A stretch of DNA of 64,000 nucleotides, taken from Homalodisca vitripennis (lineage: Eukaryota > Arthropoda > Insecta > Hemiptera > Cicadellidae). Position 1 is the stretch's first letter, and every line of letters begins with the position of its first letter. This document shows, in pieces, positions 1-14,700 of this stretch. The notes under the pieces are model-generated. The model did no database searches. It was given only the letters and a program-made list of their open reading frames with translations, and was not told the DNA's origin. A program made the position numbers and the translations under genes. The stretch is taken from the NCBI RefSeq assembly GCF_021130785.1, contig NW_025777955.1, forward strand, positions 17,439 through 81,438, written 5' to 3'.

Positions 1-86
1 GTATTATTACAATAATTTATTTAGATGCACTTTCGCATTGTAAGTTTTAAATAATATTATCTAATTAATACTTATTAAGAGTAAAA

Positions 87-1110
87 ATGGCACGTAGTCA
101 CGAAGATAAAGTATACATGATATTTACTTTCGGGGCTTCGAATGAAAATAATCATGAGGTATAAAGGCGGTTAATTTGACACATCCTGATAGACCTGTGA
201 CAAGGAAATACTTAAGAACTTTAGTAAATAAGTTCCGAGAATTTGGTTCCATCAAAGATGCCCCACGCTCAGGTCGGCCTCCTTTAGGCGGTGACAATCA
301 GTTAGAAATTGTTGCACAATTTGTTGAAGATCCGCAGCAGTCCACCAGATTAGTAGCAAATCTTTGTGATGTTTCCCAAATGTTTGTGGTAAAGTTATTA
401 AATAAATTACATTTCACGCTTATAAAATTAAGGTTAACCATGAGTTAAACGAAGACGATCCAGACCGTCGTTTACAATTTTGAGAAGAAATGGAAGCACT
501 AATTTCTGCTCATCCATTGTTTGTTCGAAACGTTGTGTTTAGTGATGAATGCAGTTTTTTCATCAATGGAGATGTGAACAAACACAACTGCAGGTACTGG
601 GACACGGAAAATCCCCATTTTTTCCGTGAATCTCGCACCCAGTACCCAGAAAAAGTTAATGTGTGGGCCGGGATCACATTATAGGACCATTTTTTATTAA
701 TGAGAATCTCAATGGTCAACTGTATTTGGAAATGTTACAAGAATCAATTTTTCCTGCAATAAATACTATTATTAGGGAGAATCAACATGATTTGAAGAAT
801 AAAACGTTCATTTCCAGCAAGATGGTGCCCCACCACATTATCATCGTGCTGTTCGACATTTCCTGGGAACTCAGCTACGTGGTCAGTGGATTGGTAGGCG
901 TGGTGTAATAGAATGGCCTGCACGGTCTCCGGACCTTACACCCATGGACTTTTTTCTATGGGTTCAGATAAAATCCATAATTTACAAAACACCAGTAGCA
1001 AACCTTGAAGAATGCCACCTCAGACTTTCCAAAAGGCGTTCACCCTACGCTTGTCTCACTGCCAAATAGAGGGAGGGCTTCAGTTTGAACATTTGATTTG
1101 ACTTCGTGAC
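87..1110 (+). pseudogene. mariner-like transposase relic (DD41D spacing)
   Basis: Remnant of a cut-and-paste transposase. An ATG at 87 opens a short reading frame that soon stops. The helix-turn-helix DNA-binding part follows in another frame (about 176-448, with the G-R-P-P linker typical of mariner). The first catalytic Asp lies in a VVFSDECSFF segment (about 532-560), and the second in FQQDGAPPHYH (from 812). The third is in SPDLTPMDFF, with 41 residues between the second and third Asp, which fits the DD41D (rosa-like) mariner group. The pieces fall in at least four frame switches, so no protein can be made. The C-terminal part ends near 1067, and the sequence to about 1310 may be the element's 3' flank. 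Terminal repeats could not be assigned because the left end lies at the window edge. Family assignment is good; subgroup is an inference from spacing. Confidence 0.85.
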
Positions 1111-1361
1111 TTGGTGAGTTATTAAAATTGTTCCGGTAATACTGACTATTATTTCGGATTAGGAAAGAGATATCAATCTCTGGTTTTCACCACTGTTTAA
1201 GTTTTTCCATGCTCTTTAAAATGAGGTTTCACTTGATAGGGGTTTCCATTTGAAATCTTTGGGTTGCCCCAACCTTCCTTTCCATATTGCACCACTACCT
1301 AAAGGATATCTCCTTATATTACCTATAGAAAAAAGTAGGGGGGAGTCCTGACATTATATAT

Positions 1362-1363
<2 letters not shown>

Positions 1364-1402
<39 letters not shown>
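1364..1402. repeat. (GA)n microsatellite
   Basis: Nearly uninterrupted GA dinucleotides, followed by a short G-rich stretch. The low-complexity Ser/Leu reading frames across it are artefacts. Confidence 0.95.
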
Positions 1403-1404
<2 letters not shown>

Positions 1405-3063
1405 GTGAGAGGGGGGATAGAGATATCTTATATGGACATAAAAGCATTGACATTCCTAAGTACGACTCTAAAGCGTCACTGTACAGCACGAAGTATGCAT
1501 AATGCAGGTCCTCAGTTGCACAACGCGATGAAACGTTTATAGCCTGACATTTAGGACCAATATGAGCGCAATGTCGGTGCTTATACAATTGTTCCCCACT
1601 ATAGGATCATTATCATTTTACACTGTTATAAACGAAATACCTGTTTATAAGAACCTAACACATCTTTTTGTTCCCTTTATTATATATTACTTAATTATAT
1701 TATACTTAAACGCTCAGCAATGTTTTCTGTTTGCGTAAAATGTACTTCAAATTCGAGTACATTATTTCTGCTTCCTTACAGTAAGAAAAACATATATAGT
1801 TCTCTAGAATTACAGTTGCAATAAGTTAAAAGTATTCAAACTTAACGAATTGGTTCATGTAATTCTTTTCGTCATATATCATATACAGAAAAATATATTT
1901 TAAAGGCTCATGATAATCATTACTAGGTTTTGGCCTATTTACTTATTTACGTCAGTGCTACAAACAGAAATGTTCCATGAATAAATAACATATAAATATT
2001 TTAAATGGCTTTTTAAAGTTATTATTCTTTAAAATGTATTTTTGTCATATAACTAAATGTATTTGCAATAAATCATAAAAAGAAGATCTCAATAGAACTG
2101 TTTTCAAAAGTTATGAAAATGTCACTATAATTTCTCCTATTAAAACATTTAGGAATCTGGTATTGTATTTATTCACTTCCGAATTTAGAAAGGTGCTGTG
2201 GAAAAGATGTACAACAATGCCTCGCTAGCTACAGCACCTAATTCCCTATTTTGTCATCGTTCCTAGAAACCAAATGCTACCTCCTAGAAAATGGAGTGTG
2301 GAAAACCTCACAATACTAACAAAATATTACTGATGATTTAATTTTTTTGTAATTTACCGTAAAATTTTACTGTCACAGTCTGCTTTCTTGCCAGTAGCCT
2401 CTCATTTATAAAAGAATACGTAGTGTGAAGCAAACAGGTTTCAGCAGTTGTTACTATTCAAACTTTAAACGTGTTAATGTACATATTATGTATATTACAA
2501 CAGCGGTTATGTAAATGTTATTTTTAACTATTTAACCAAGATGTGATTTAATTCATTGTTAATAACATATTTTGTTTTGTTTTGAAACATGTAACTTTTC
2601 ATTCAGTTTAATTTGAAGCTAAAATCAGTTTATTCTCTCATTCAAAATTCAGTTACATGTAAAAAGCTCTTATGGGTACTTGAATGACAGAGAAATCGTC
2701 TACTGTTCTATAAGAGTCCTTTAAGGTTTGGACTATGAGAGAGATGTAGTCCTATTGTTGATCTTAAGTTTAAATACAGCTGCGGAAATCAAAATGTAAT
2801 GTAAAATATATTAAGTTGAATTATGAGCCGTACAAGATAATGCGATTAATAAACATATTTTAAACATTACAAGTAACCTTAAACCAAGTTTTAAATAAAA
2901 TATGGAAACCCTCTCGTAAATAATGATAATGTCTTGCATAGTAGGTATATTATAAAGGGTTCTTTAAATGTGATAAAAAAGTCGTTAAATAAAGCTACTT
3001 ATGTGACATCATATCGGATATAACTTTTCTTTTATAAGTAGCAATTATTGTTAAGTGATCATA

Positions 3064-3261
3064 TTATATGTCAATAACAGTATCTTTCCCGTTTTCTGGC
3101 GTAATATCTGCACTGGAAAGAGCTCGTTTGCATGCATTAAACGACACAATATAAAGTTCATTCCCTTCATAAGAAATGTTTAAATAAATTGGCCTTATGT
3201 GTTCCTTAAATTTATTTCCAAGCAAATTCATAGATAAAAATATATTGTTACTAAGGACCAT
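3064..3261 (-). CDS. exon-like ORF of unknown function (doubtful)
   Basis: A 65-codon minus-strand ORF whose second half (from about residue 19, EHIRPIYLNISYEGNELY onward) has mixed, protein-like composition. It is unusual in this AT desert, where chance ORFs are rich in Lys, Ile, Phe and Tyr. Its codons are more GC-balanced than the flanks. I do not recognise a domain. The ATG may be fortuitous: an AG at the end of AAATTTAAG before the EHIRP codons could be a splice acceptor, which would make this an internal or terminal exon of a host gene or a decayed transposon exon. Nothing nearby on the same strand continues the frame. It could still be a chance ORF. Confidence 0.2.
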   Translation of the reverse strand: MVLSNNIFLSMNLLGNKFKEHIRPIYLNISYEGNELYIVSFNACKRALSSADITPENGKDTVIDI

Positions 3262-6200
3262 TTATATTCCAATACAATAAGCTATATAATTTATTATTTA
3301 GTTTTAATGAAACTTGTAGCAAAGTTCTTACGAATACACATATGAATAAAAAAATTAACTGTTTAATTATTCAATAGTACCGATGTAGGTACAAACTGTG
3401 TTGCTGCTTGAAAGTAAAGAAATAAATTTTCATCACTGCAACGTACGAATAGAAATTAAAAATTAAAATTCTTATTAGTTCACGATTTTTATGTACCAGA
3501 TGTTTTTGACGAAAAATATACTACGAGTTAATTCATCAATGGGGATCCATTATATAAATAGTAAGGCCTGGGAATTGTTCCCCTAGATGTTATTACACTG
3601 TGCTGTAACGTCCATATCTCCAAAAGAACCTTAAATGATGAAATAATATCAATAATCACTGGAATAAGCAAAAGTTGAAAAGATCAATTAGGAATACAAT
3701 AGTTGGATCTGATTACGACTACTAGCCGAGTAAAGTCACTGTGGGTAGGAATGTTCGGTAACAGGGGATCTCAAATCAGAGGCCTTTAGTTCCGCAGTAG
3801 TGTTTCCTAACGAGTTAATTTCATAGTTTCCTGAAATAAATATTTTGCCATGAGAAGTGGTGTATTTTTTGAAGGCAAATAAGTTCATAGTTAAAAATTA
3901 TATTATATAATTATTTTTTACTCACACTAATTGACATTGAACAATGCGTTGCAAAGTTAAGTTAGATAGATAGAATTTAGTAAAATTGGTTTATTGGATC
4001 GAATAAGTAACTCCACTTTCTATTAAATATAATTTAAATATTTTAAATACCTTATCCATATAAAATATACACATTAATAGTGCAGGTAACTTTTAGATTT
4101 ATAATTGATATTTATATACAATGTTTTAAATTTATAAAGCAAAACACCTCATCATAAATGTGTGTTTTACAATGAGCGAGAAGTGTTCTAAATTTTAGAA
4201 TCTTCGAACCTTATGATTATTGAACCAAAATAACAAATTTGTTGGAAATGAATAAGTTTTCATGAATAAATTAATTGCTCGGTCAAAAGTCACGGGAAAC
4301 TCTTATGTCAGATTTTATGTAGATTTTGTATTGGTGACGAGCTAAATGGCGCATTACATAACTTTTTTTATTCAAAGGACTTAAACTATTGCTTTATTCA
4401 ATTTTGAATTCAATTATGCTACCTAATAATAATGTTATAGAAAAACTTATGATATGATGACAGGCTGAAGCTATCGATCACATACTTCTACTAGACGAAG
4501 TTTGAAGATTATTTTAACAGCTGATAGTTTAAAATAGTTCACGTATAGATACAATTAATTTAAATAAGTTTCCTACGTTACAAAAATACCCCATACAAAA
4601 TATTAGAGAATCAATTTTAAAGAAAATCACAGTTATAAGGAAACGCAAACACACACACATATATAGGAAATTGAACCTATTTTCATACATATTTTAATAG
4701 TTAAATATAGGTGATAGGCAATAACAAATGCGGAAAAGGAGAATTTTAGATCAATGGATTCTTAACGTAAAACAATTTAAAGTTTTCAATTATTGTATGA
4801 AGAAAAGTTTAAATTAGTATAACGTTTCAAGGAACTAAACTCTAATTCACATTCTTAACACTAGTCCACCGTGTTTAAATAAATTGAATACCAGAGTAAG
4901 GTTGAGAGATGACTCAGAGACACGGGTTGTTTGTGTGAGTGGCTGCTAAATTGGCTGCCAGAGTATGTGGCTGGAGCGGCTGGCCAAATTAATTGTCGTG
5001 GTCTTTAACTACACCACCTGCCATAAAGGTTTTGTCCACATTATCAGAGTGAAACAGAAGCATATGCAGCATATTAATTTGAAAAAAATAAATAGTTCGT
5101 ATATCTGAGTTTTCCTTTTTATTCATTCAATATAATTTTTGGTAACTGTACATATAGTGTTTTTATTGGTTACATGAAATACATATACGTATAAAGGAAA
5201 TTGTTCTATATATATCATAGAGCAGTGAATATACGTGTAATCGTGGTCACGCAACTTATTTTTTGTAAACCTGTGTAATGTTATTGACTTATCGTAAATG
5301 TTTCCTATTTGCTGAAAACTTCTCAGATTTTTATATTATTTTTTTAAAATTTTGGCTCCCATGTTTATACGATAACTACATGGTTTGAATTATTCGCCTT
5401 TCATTCTGGACCATTGCCTTTCTTAATTTAGGAAGAACTGTAAACAATTTTAGTAAGTCACTCTATTGCCACGCCCTTTGTTGGTCGTACAGAATCTGGA
5501 TCATAGAACTAAAGGATAATAGTATTGTTTTAAATTTTATTGAAAACTGTGGTGGAAAACAAGTATACATTCAATGTTTGTGAGTTTTTATCCTATTTAA
5601 AGCTGTATGTCATTAATTCTGTTGTCAAGCAAGCACATTAACATAGCTTATTTAATCAAATATTATCAAAGTAATATTACACCCTCAGTATTAATGTGTA
5701 CACGAAAAACCGCATTTTACAATCTATTTCTACCTTAAACGTGAAATATATAAGTGCTGTATTTGAGGTAATTGGTATCCTTCACGGAAAAACCGACTCC
5801 GGCTTAATCCAAGCAATCTCGTTTATCACGGGCTTTCATCTTGTTAGCTGAGAGCTTTAACCTCAAGGTTGGCGTTACTCCTAATCGTGGTTATAACCAC
5901 CTTGCATTAATTATAATTTAAAATAAATTATTTATACTTGTGCTCTATATAAATGTATACTACTAAATAAAAATAAAAGTGTGTCTGTCTGGGTATTCAT
6001 GTATTACTCAATCGCGTAAAGAATTAGGAAAATGTCTTATAACACGTAGAAATATATTACCAACACCATCACCTCAAATTATTATATGATAAACGTAAAA
6101 AAGGATATTTTAAAGTAAAATTGCCGTTATTAAAGTAGATTAGGATTATCTATCGGTACAGATAAATTAAGTATTATTGTTGCATATAACGAAATGAATA

Positions 6201-7501
6201 TAAAAATTTTATATGGGTGTTTTACGTTTTAAGTAATATAGCGATACTAGTGTTTTATGGTGTAATATTTCACACACCAGAAGTTGGGGTTGGGTTGGTA
6301 TCTAAGTAGATTGACGGCGCAACGGGACTCTGGATAAGGCCCAAGACATAAAGCTGTCAGCCACGATATATAGCCTAGACTTTATCTGAATAGTGACCAA
6401 GAAGCTTTAGGGCAGTCATTTTGTCCACTGCATCAGAGTAAGGAGTGCTGTTTCTATTAATATATTTCAAATAAATTCCAAGAAACTCCTGTGTTATGTT
6501 TTAATATTATTCTAGTCTTTTCTAAGAGAATGGCATAAACATTATTAATTGTTTTCATTTATGTTTATGGATAGCTCTCAAAACGTGTTACATGATGTTG
6601 ATCCTTTAATTTTGAATGAATATAAAAGTCAATGTGTCTTAACAATTGTCAATATAAGCTAGAAGCTGAGAATCAAATTGTATAATATAAGTGCACAATC
6701 TGGATTTTCTTGTAATCTATAGAGAAACTTTACTTAAGAAAGAAAACAATCCTCGGGCGCGCTGGTTTTGGAGGAGGTAAAAATGGAGGCGTATCAAAGT
6801 GGATAAAATTTTAAAGAATAACTAATATATAATAAGACTGAAAGTCTATTTAAGGATCAATATATGGTTAGCAGACGTTGATTTGAAATTATTTTACGTT
6901 CTGAATGTTCGTTTTAAAATTATTGATGATTGAAAAATATGATCTGAGTAAAATTAATATTTCTTTTTTTGATCCATTCTCATAAAATGCAATTTTGTCT
7001 TCCACCAAATCTAGAGAAGATGACATTTTTTCTCTCTTAAGCTGGCTATTTGATGTATTTATCTATTTGACTGTCTTTTGACGTAACAGTTTGTGTACTT
7101 GTAGAATTCGAATTGGTCCTCGTCTCCAATTAATAATAGAGTTCATTGGCAGTACAATATGGATTTAGCATGGCAAAGGCTAAAAAAGGAATTTTTACTA
7201 TTTTAATACTTCAATAGTATAATTCTTGTGGATATAATCTAATTAAAGTATTGCATTATCGAGTTGTTATACTATTTGACATAAAAAAGATATATTTTGC
7301 AAAAAAACATGCTTCCACAACCTATCATGTTACAGTTCATAAAGCCAATGGTTTTTTTGTGTTATAATATTGCTATCCTGCTTAAGGCGACAGCATATAG
7401 AGGACGGACTCTGTAAAACCCAAAGTATACATAATGTATTATTACGCAATAAGTTTTATTTGAACACGTGTTCACCTATCGGGTAGATGCTAACATGCTT
7501 C

Positions 7502-7535
7502 GTATAGTGTATAGTGTATATACTGTATAGTGTAT
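7502..7535. repeat. short GTATAGT tandem repeat
   Basis: Three to four imperfect tandem copies of GTATAGT. A minor low-complexity tract. Confidence 0.7.
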
Positions 7536-10500
7536 TGACCAACTTCACGATACATAAAATTGTAGAATTTAAACCCTTAGTACACGAGTGAGAGGCTGCT
7601 GTACTGGCATGATAAACAGCTTCAACACCAAAATATGGCTTGAAGTGGGCTGGACAAGCGTTCTTATTTTGGACCCACCACTCTTAATAGCTTCCCAGAA
7701 TGTTTAAGAGATTATTCTAGTTTAAAACTTAAGAATATATCTAAAAGCAGTGTTCCATTGTAGCTGACAGTGATTTTTTTTATACTTAATCAGTTATATT
7801 AATCCTCAGTATTATGTTTCTTATTGAATTTTTCTATAAACCAGAAATAAGTCAGAGAAACGCTCGCTAAAAAGGCAATTTTATTTGTTATATATTTACC
7901 TTACAGGGTAACAGTTGTTATAACAACAAGAATAGGTATTTTAGTATATGTTTCTGGTTATATACTTTTACGTTGAAATTTTGTTATATGCTACAATAAT
8001 TTATGTATCGGTAATACTTTTTACTTAACCGTGCACTCAACGATTAAACTTTATTTTTAGATAGTAAATAATGTATACGTAATGTCAGATACTAGCAAAA
8101 TATCTTGGGGTGGGAGTTTTTCATGAAACTGTAGCAGCAATCTACATGTATAGCACTGTACTCAAGTAATCAAGACCCTAATTAAGAGTTATATCAAATT
8201 GAGTTAGTTGGTGATACAAGCAGAAATAACGGAGAGCTTGCCCAGACATAATGCACTTGCTAATTGCAGTCTGACCTTAGCATTGCAATACTGCTGTATA
8301 TTATTATAATTTTCAACATGAAATAGATTGATCTGGGAAATGATACATTTATGATCTTCGAATTACATAAGAATATCTACTCTTTTCATGAAATTGCATA
8401 CTGTGTGGATATAAACTAGTCCGTAAAAATTACCTTAACATTCAGTATTAAATATATATATTTACTACAATAATAGTATTTGTATAACTCTCAAGAATAC
8501 GTTAGCAATATTGTCAGTTTTCTGCGGTTAAATCAAGTATTTAACAGATTTGAATAGTTTTTTTTTTCAAATTTAAATCCAAATAACAATCGACTTTTGC
8601 ATAGACTTTTTATTTATAAAAACTTTGAAACGTGCCATTATAAATTTAATATACGCTCCATCGGTTCTAATATACATAGTATTTAAGTACCTGATGGTTG
8701 TATATCTCGATCGTGCGAAAATGTGACCTGTGTTAAGATTTTATCTTTTTGTATTGTTCTGACTTGTGAAACTTAATTTTCAATATTTACTAAAAAGAGA
8801 ATACCTGACACAATTCTTTTCATGTGGGAAATTGTCTTACTCTCATCTTTTATTAAAAACATCATCATATTATTTTGCAATGTGAATCGACGCTCTTCTC
8901 TAATTCATTTAGATAAACAGATTATTTAGGATATTAATCTTTCTTTTGCAGTTAAGCTTATTTTATTAATACTTCAGATACAGTATTCGTTAACCGTTTT
9001 GGTCAGGAATTGTAACTTAAGAATACCAAAAATGGTTTTGAGCAGATTACTTCTGCATATTTGCATAATAATATATCACATATAATCACGAAAGATATAA
9101 GGAAAGCTCAAAGATTCGTACTACGTTGCTTTGCAGTGTAATTTAAAACTGTTACAGTACGAGTCAGTTCCAAAATATGCCTTTCTTCCAACTTTCAAAA
9201 TAAAAAATAATATTAACAAAATATGGCTATAAAATTATAATAGTAGATTCGTTATAAATTTTAAAAGCACTAAATATATTTATTTCTATATAACCTATAT
9301 TAATGTGTTCAATAAAGTGGTATACTTACTCTTTTGATTTTTAATACAATAGAACATTTTCATTTTGTCTGTGAAAATCGTGCTGATGATGAATTCGCTA
9401 TAGTTACAGAATTAGGTTCTGGTTCCTGATAGTGTAATATAGAGCATATTATTACAAACGTTAGGTTCTACAATACAAAAGCTGTATACACTAGTAAAGT
9501 GATTAAAATTTCTCAAAATGAATAGCAAAAAAATACAATGCAATCCAAAAGAAGCTTACGATATTTGATAACGATAACTTATTTCATACTTTTCAGATAT
9601 TCATGAAATTCTAGGAAATAAATGAAAAATATTACACGATTGGGTCATCTTAAACAATTAAAGCGAGATTAACCAGAATAGCCACACTGACTTAAACGCA
9701 AGCACTATGTTGTACACTTTAATTTTTGATTACTTGGAATCTATAAAATACGAGTGGAATTACATAAAACTATAAAGTATAAACGGAACCAGTGATTACC
9801 ACTAAGTACTTGTTTTGTATGTGATGTGAGGCCTTAATAGCAACCAGGTGATTAAGATTGTTTGATTTAAGACAGAATTTAACTGAATAAAACTGATAAG
9901 ATAAGAGAATCAGCAGCAATGAAGAATTGACGTTATTGACAAATCTGTCAATAGAAAGTCAATACTCTTCAGAACAATCAGAAACTTCTCATTATTCCTC
10001 ACTCTTTATTTTAATCGTATATAATACTTGAGTATATCTTGCATTATATCGTATTAAAAACTGATTGTAATTAACAAAAACAGAATCTTTGTGAAGCATA
10101 AGAATTAATTTAAATTAATTATACCTTATAGATTTTATTTATTATAAATTGTACAGTAGTACTCCCTCCAAATAATCATGCACAACTGATACTTCAAAAT
10201 GTATTTTCAGCTGAAACATTTTTAAGAAGTTGGGTTTGATTCCTAATAATTGAATTCAATAACTTTTTAGCTCCAAAGGCAACAGTTTTATATCACAATA
10301 TTGCATTTTACTATCTTAGATTTTTTACTTGAAAACTACTTTTAAATTGACTTGGTGCGTTAAAATCCCATGGTATCTAAATTATGTAAAAAGAAGTATA
10401 TTATATGATTATGCTTATTATTTGTACACATTTAATCGTAATTATATATTTATTATTTAATAAATAATAAATAATTATTCTTAATTATTATTTAATATTT

Positions 10501-11727
10501 AATTTAATAAAATTATTAATGATTTAGAAACATAATTGTATTTTCTAATGCCCGTAAACGTTATCCTAGGGCAAATTCTGTAATTTATAACTGACATTAC
10601 TCGAACAGGGACCACGTAACTACTTTGATCTATAAATTGCGCTTGCCCGAAAATTTTTAATTATATCGACTATAATTAATGGAATAAATAACAAAAAACA
10701 TCGATTTTATACTGAATTCATAATAACAATTCATTGAATTTATAACTAATATATGCAATGCAAATTGATCCAAACATTTCACTTGAAGAAACACTATATC
10801 ATATTGGATATAACATTATAGAGTGCTGGCCCTCTTTTTTATGATATATTAGTTTTAATTACTATTCTTCAGTAATAACCAATATATAAATCGTCAAGCA
10901 GGCTTGCATAGTATAGGAAGTTCTAAATTTGTTTTAGGAGGACTACCCTCCTTTTAAGTTTGTCTGCTAACCTTAAAGGCTACTGGCATATGTGAGAATT
11001 CAATGACACATAATAAGGACGAGACCTAATATAGTATATCTGTAAGTCCGATGGTACTTATAAACGAAGTTTTGATCAGAGACCTGAAATATTTCTTACC
11101 TAAATCTACAATCAGGTCTCCCCATGCAAATCGTATAGAACTTTACCCACCTAACAAAATCTCAAAGTAAGTAATTGTGTAATTTCGTAATTTATTAGCT
11201 TCTCTCGTTCCGAGAGTACACTAGCGTCTGCCTGTGAGAGAGTAAGAGGATAAAATGAGATCTTGTACCTTTATAATACGAGTATAACTAGTATAAAATG
11301 CAATACCACGTCTTACGTGCCAACAACGCCACTCTAGCCGTATATAACTATTTACCCTTGAAATTTGAAATTGAAATATTTTGCATGATTGTATGATGTC
11401 AGTTACTTATATTTTAGGGAAGTAAATGGTTATAGTTAAATAATGAGCATCGATATTTTTAATACATTGAAATAAAACTAGCCAAAATTAAGACATAACT
11501 TGACTGCACATTACCTAAACAGTGGGAAATTTTTAACTGACACTGAAAAACAGGATCGAAGGAAGGAAGAGAAATAGGAATGGTTGTATACTTAGGCCTC
11601 CATAAACCCTCTAGTCTTAGGGAATGGATACTAGCATTTAAATACAATCTCAGAGAAAATTTGGCCAAAGAAAAAATATATATGTGGCTTTAAATGTAAA
11701 AGAATCAATAGTGTCATTCTTGCCTTG

Positions 11728-11730
<3 letters not shown>

Positions 11731-11757
<27 letters not shown>
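11731..11757. repeat. (TA)n microsatellite
   Basis: Uninterrupted TA dinucleotides, about 13 copies. Confidence 0.95.
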
Positions 11758-11763
<6 letters not shown>

Positions 11764-14700
11764 GTGGAATATATAGTTAAACTACTTGGCAAAACCCTTT
11801 TTAAACAAATATATAGTGTCTGAATAATTTAAAGGTGAAATTTCTATTTTGCCTTTATAGAAAGGAAAAGTAGTCTGAAACCAAGTAAGGAACGAATTGG
11901 TCTGAGCCACATGAATAAATTCTATAGATTTATTTTATTCATCAGATTAAGATAGATACCAAATGTTTCAAAATAGTATTCATAAGTAACGAAATACATC
12001 GTCAATTAAACGTACTTTGAGGTCCTTTTAAATCAGTAGGAGACTGATTCCTGTTAATTGACATAAGTGAAGTTATTTTTAATAAAATAATAATGAATAT
12101 AATATTTTGTATGATACCCCTCTACATTTGATAAATATGTAAACATATATTGGATATATAATTCAGTGAAATGATTAGAAGTGCCTGGAGTGTTGAAGTA
12201 CGTCTTGTTAACAGTTGAATAACGATGGTGGCACAAAAGACGGTAACAAGACTTCCAAAGTTGGAGGGAACTCATCCCAACCACTAGTTAACGGCATTAC
12301 TGGAACTCCGCTAACCCTGTTGTCACATTGTGACGTTTTTACTCAATCCCACATTAATTCACGCATTACATAAAAACCAAGACATATATATTTGACTGAT
12401 ACGCTAATTTATATCGTATTATTTTCGGAGGTAAATATTTCTTAGTTTCTGTAGGAATGAAAAAAAACTAAGAATACTCATATCACCCACGCCAATTGAA
12501 AATACAGTAATAATATATTAATATAATCAATAAGCAATAAAAATATTTTATATTAAGATCTTTTCGATACAATACAATCAACTGGATAACTACATTTAAG
12601 AATAATATCCTGCAAATATAAACAATTTAGTATCAAATGGAAAGGAAATCTATGCTAGAAACGAACTAAAAATGAATGTTTACTGATTTAAGCTATAATA
12701 TGTTTAATAAGGTAAATTGAATTTTTTTAATCCCTCCCTGGATTACACATACATTAAAAATGTATGTAAACTGTGCCCTAAGGTGACGTTCTGTTCTGAA
12801 TAATTCAAATATTGTAGTACCATGAGACTCTGGGGCTGTGATGATTGGGTTGAGGTCTATGGCTTGGGGCATTGAATACATGAATGTTAGTCACAGTTTT
12901 GTTGTAAGAAGTATTTACTTATTTAGATGAAGAGTTTCAATATAAAATAGCTGTGTTTTCTAAAATTAAAAGCAAAACGTTGCATAGTAGTCTGTCGTTT
13001 GCACTTTATATTAGTCTGCAACATTTACGTATCATGAAGTACGCAGTCAAACAATATTGCTTTATTCAAAATATTAACCATATTATGATTACCAATTTAA
13101 AGTTGTCAAGTATTTTTAATCTATATGTACACAGTGTGAAAGAATTTTATTACTTTACTGAGCATTTGAACATTTGAAAAGGTTTGGCCATAAAAGCTTC
13201 CAGGCAGCAGTGTGGACTGCGGCAGCACCAATAGTAACCACTAACCCACTACCAAATGCAGATTATCCGGCCAGACCTCAGCAATGGCGATAAGTGATCA
13301 GTGTATTACGTGCAGCTGCTTAAAATTAATATTCGGATCTTAATTTATATTTATTCAAGCATAATTTTTACGTCTTTCATATAAAATATCTCATTTGACA
13401 GAAGTTAAAATTGTTAATGTAATAATAAGGTAATCCTGTGATTGTTCAAACAAAATAAATAAGCAAAAAATATTTACATTGTAACCTTCCTTTTATAAAA
13501 GTACTTTATAAGCCAGTTAATTGGTTTGGACTTCAAATTATAAATGTAAAGTATACTAAATAATTGGTTTTAAAAACTCTTTTCAGTTGCAGTAGAGTTT
13601 TATTATATAGGATTTCAAAGGCCATCTAAATGCCAGTGCTATTTTTACTTCTTTATGAAGACTAAAATCTGAGACAATAGTGATATCACATTATTCCAAC
13701 TTACCCTGAATTATGAGTTTTATATACACTATCATGAGTCACATTTAGTAGATTTGTTATCTTCAACTATATTTTTTCAACTTTCTATAAAAAATTTCAA
13801 AAAATGTGCTCCTTAAAAACGAGCTGAAAAAGGAGGAAGTTGATTATCCTTTCATTTAAATGTAATCCAGCTAACTTAGCAAACATTAGAATAACCAAGA
13901 AAGGATTTCCCTATGCAAAGCATCAATTTATATTTTGTGTAACCACATTAAATAATTAGATTATCCACATAACAAGATTCAACATCCAACGTCATCCTAG
14001 CTTTTTTATATTTGGAGAAGAACCACTTGTAATTTTGAAAACACAAAGATCTTGCACTATATATTATCTTCATCTCTCTTGCATAAATTTTACAAGGAAT
14101 AGTATAAAATTTTGCACTACAATTTTAAAGTCATCCACATTCGAAGACTTTAAAATTTAATCCATTAGTTTATTTATTTAACTAATATTTTTTAAATTTA
14201 CTATAACTCTTCAATAAAAGAGAAAATTGTTAATGGGAAAATTATGACACGGTAGTAACAGGCCCTTGAGTTACTTAATTACTAACGATAATTCTAATGA
14301 CTCAAATTGTGATAATATTGAGAAACATTATAGCCGGAATAAATCTTCAAAGTCACAACTTTCTACAAAATTCCATTCCCTTCATCATCTTTATCTCTAC
14401 AACCAAAAGAAGTTTTCTGATATTTAACCTAACAGAGACTCTCTTTTGAATTTCTTTAGATAATTTTGCAAACATTGTAAGCCTACCATTCTTGAACTTT
14501 TGATTAACTAATGAATGGATGTTTATTTGTGTGATGTCTTCGTAGTGCCGCTTCATCATTTACACTACTTTAATGGATAAAAATATAGTTCTTATGATTT
14601 ACTTATAAATTAAACTCGCATGATTAATGAATTTTGTTGGTTTTCCAACTTTCAGTATGCCTGTAAGAATTGGTAGCAAAACACACAACAAAATTTAAGT

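Larger units (their letters stand above)
1403..11730. other. AT-rich non-coding stretch
   Basis: No recognisable gene apart from the weak exon-like ORF listed at 3064-3261. There are islands of higher GC content around 3720-3800, 4900-5040, 6290-6440, 7570-7690 and 8210-8290. These could be conserved non-coding elements or old repeats, but I cannot assign them. Around 5940-6050 is a segment with a TGTGTCTGTCTGG motif of the kind seen in dispersed insect repeats (weak). A perfect 11-bp inverted repeat with a 1-nt centre lies at 10449-10471 in almost pure AT sequence. Confidence 0.6.

Noticed and set aside
1319..1588. 89-codon minus-strand ORF with a Leu/Ser repeat
   Set aside because: It reads through the GA microsatellite; low complexity.
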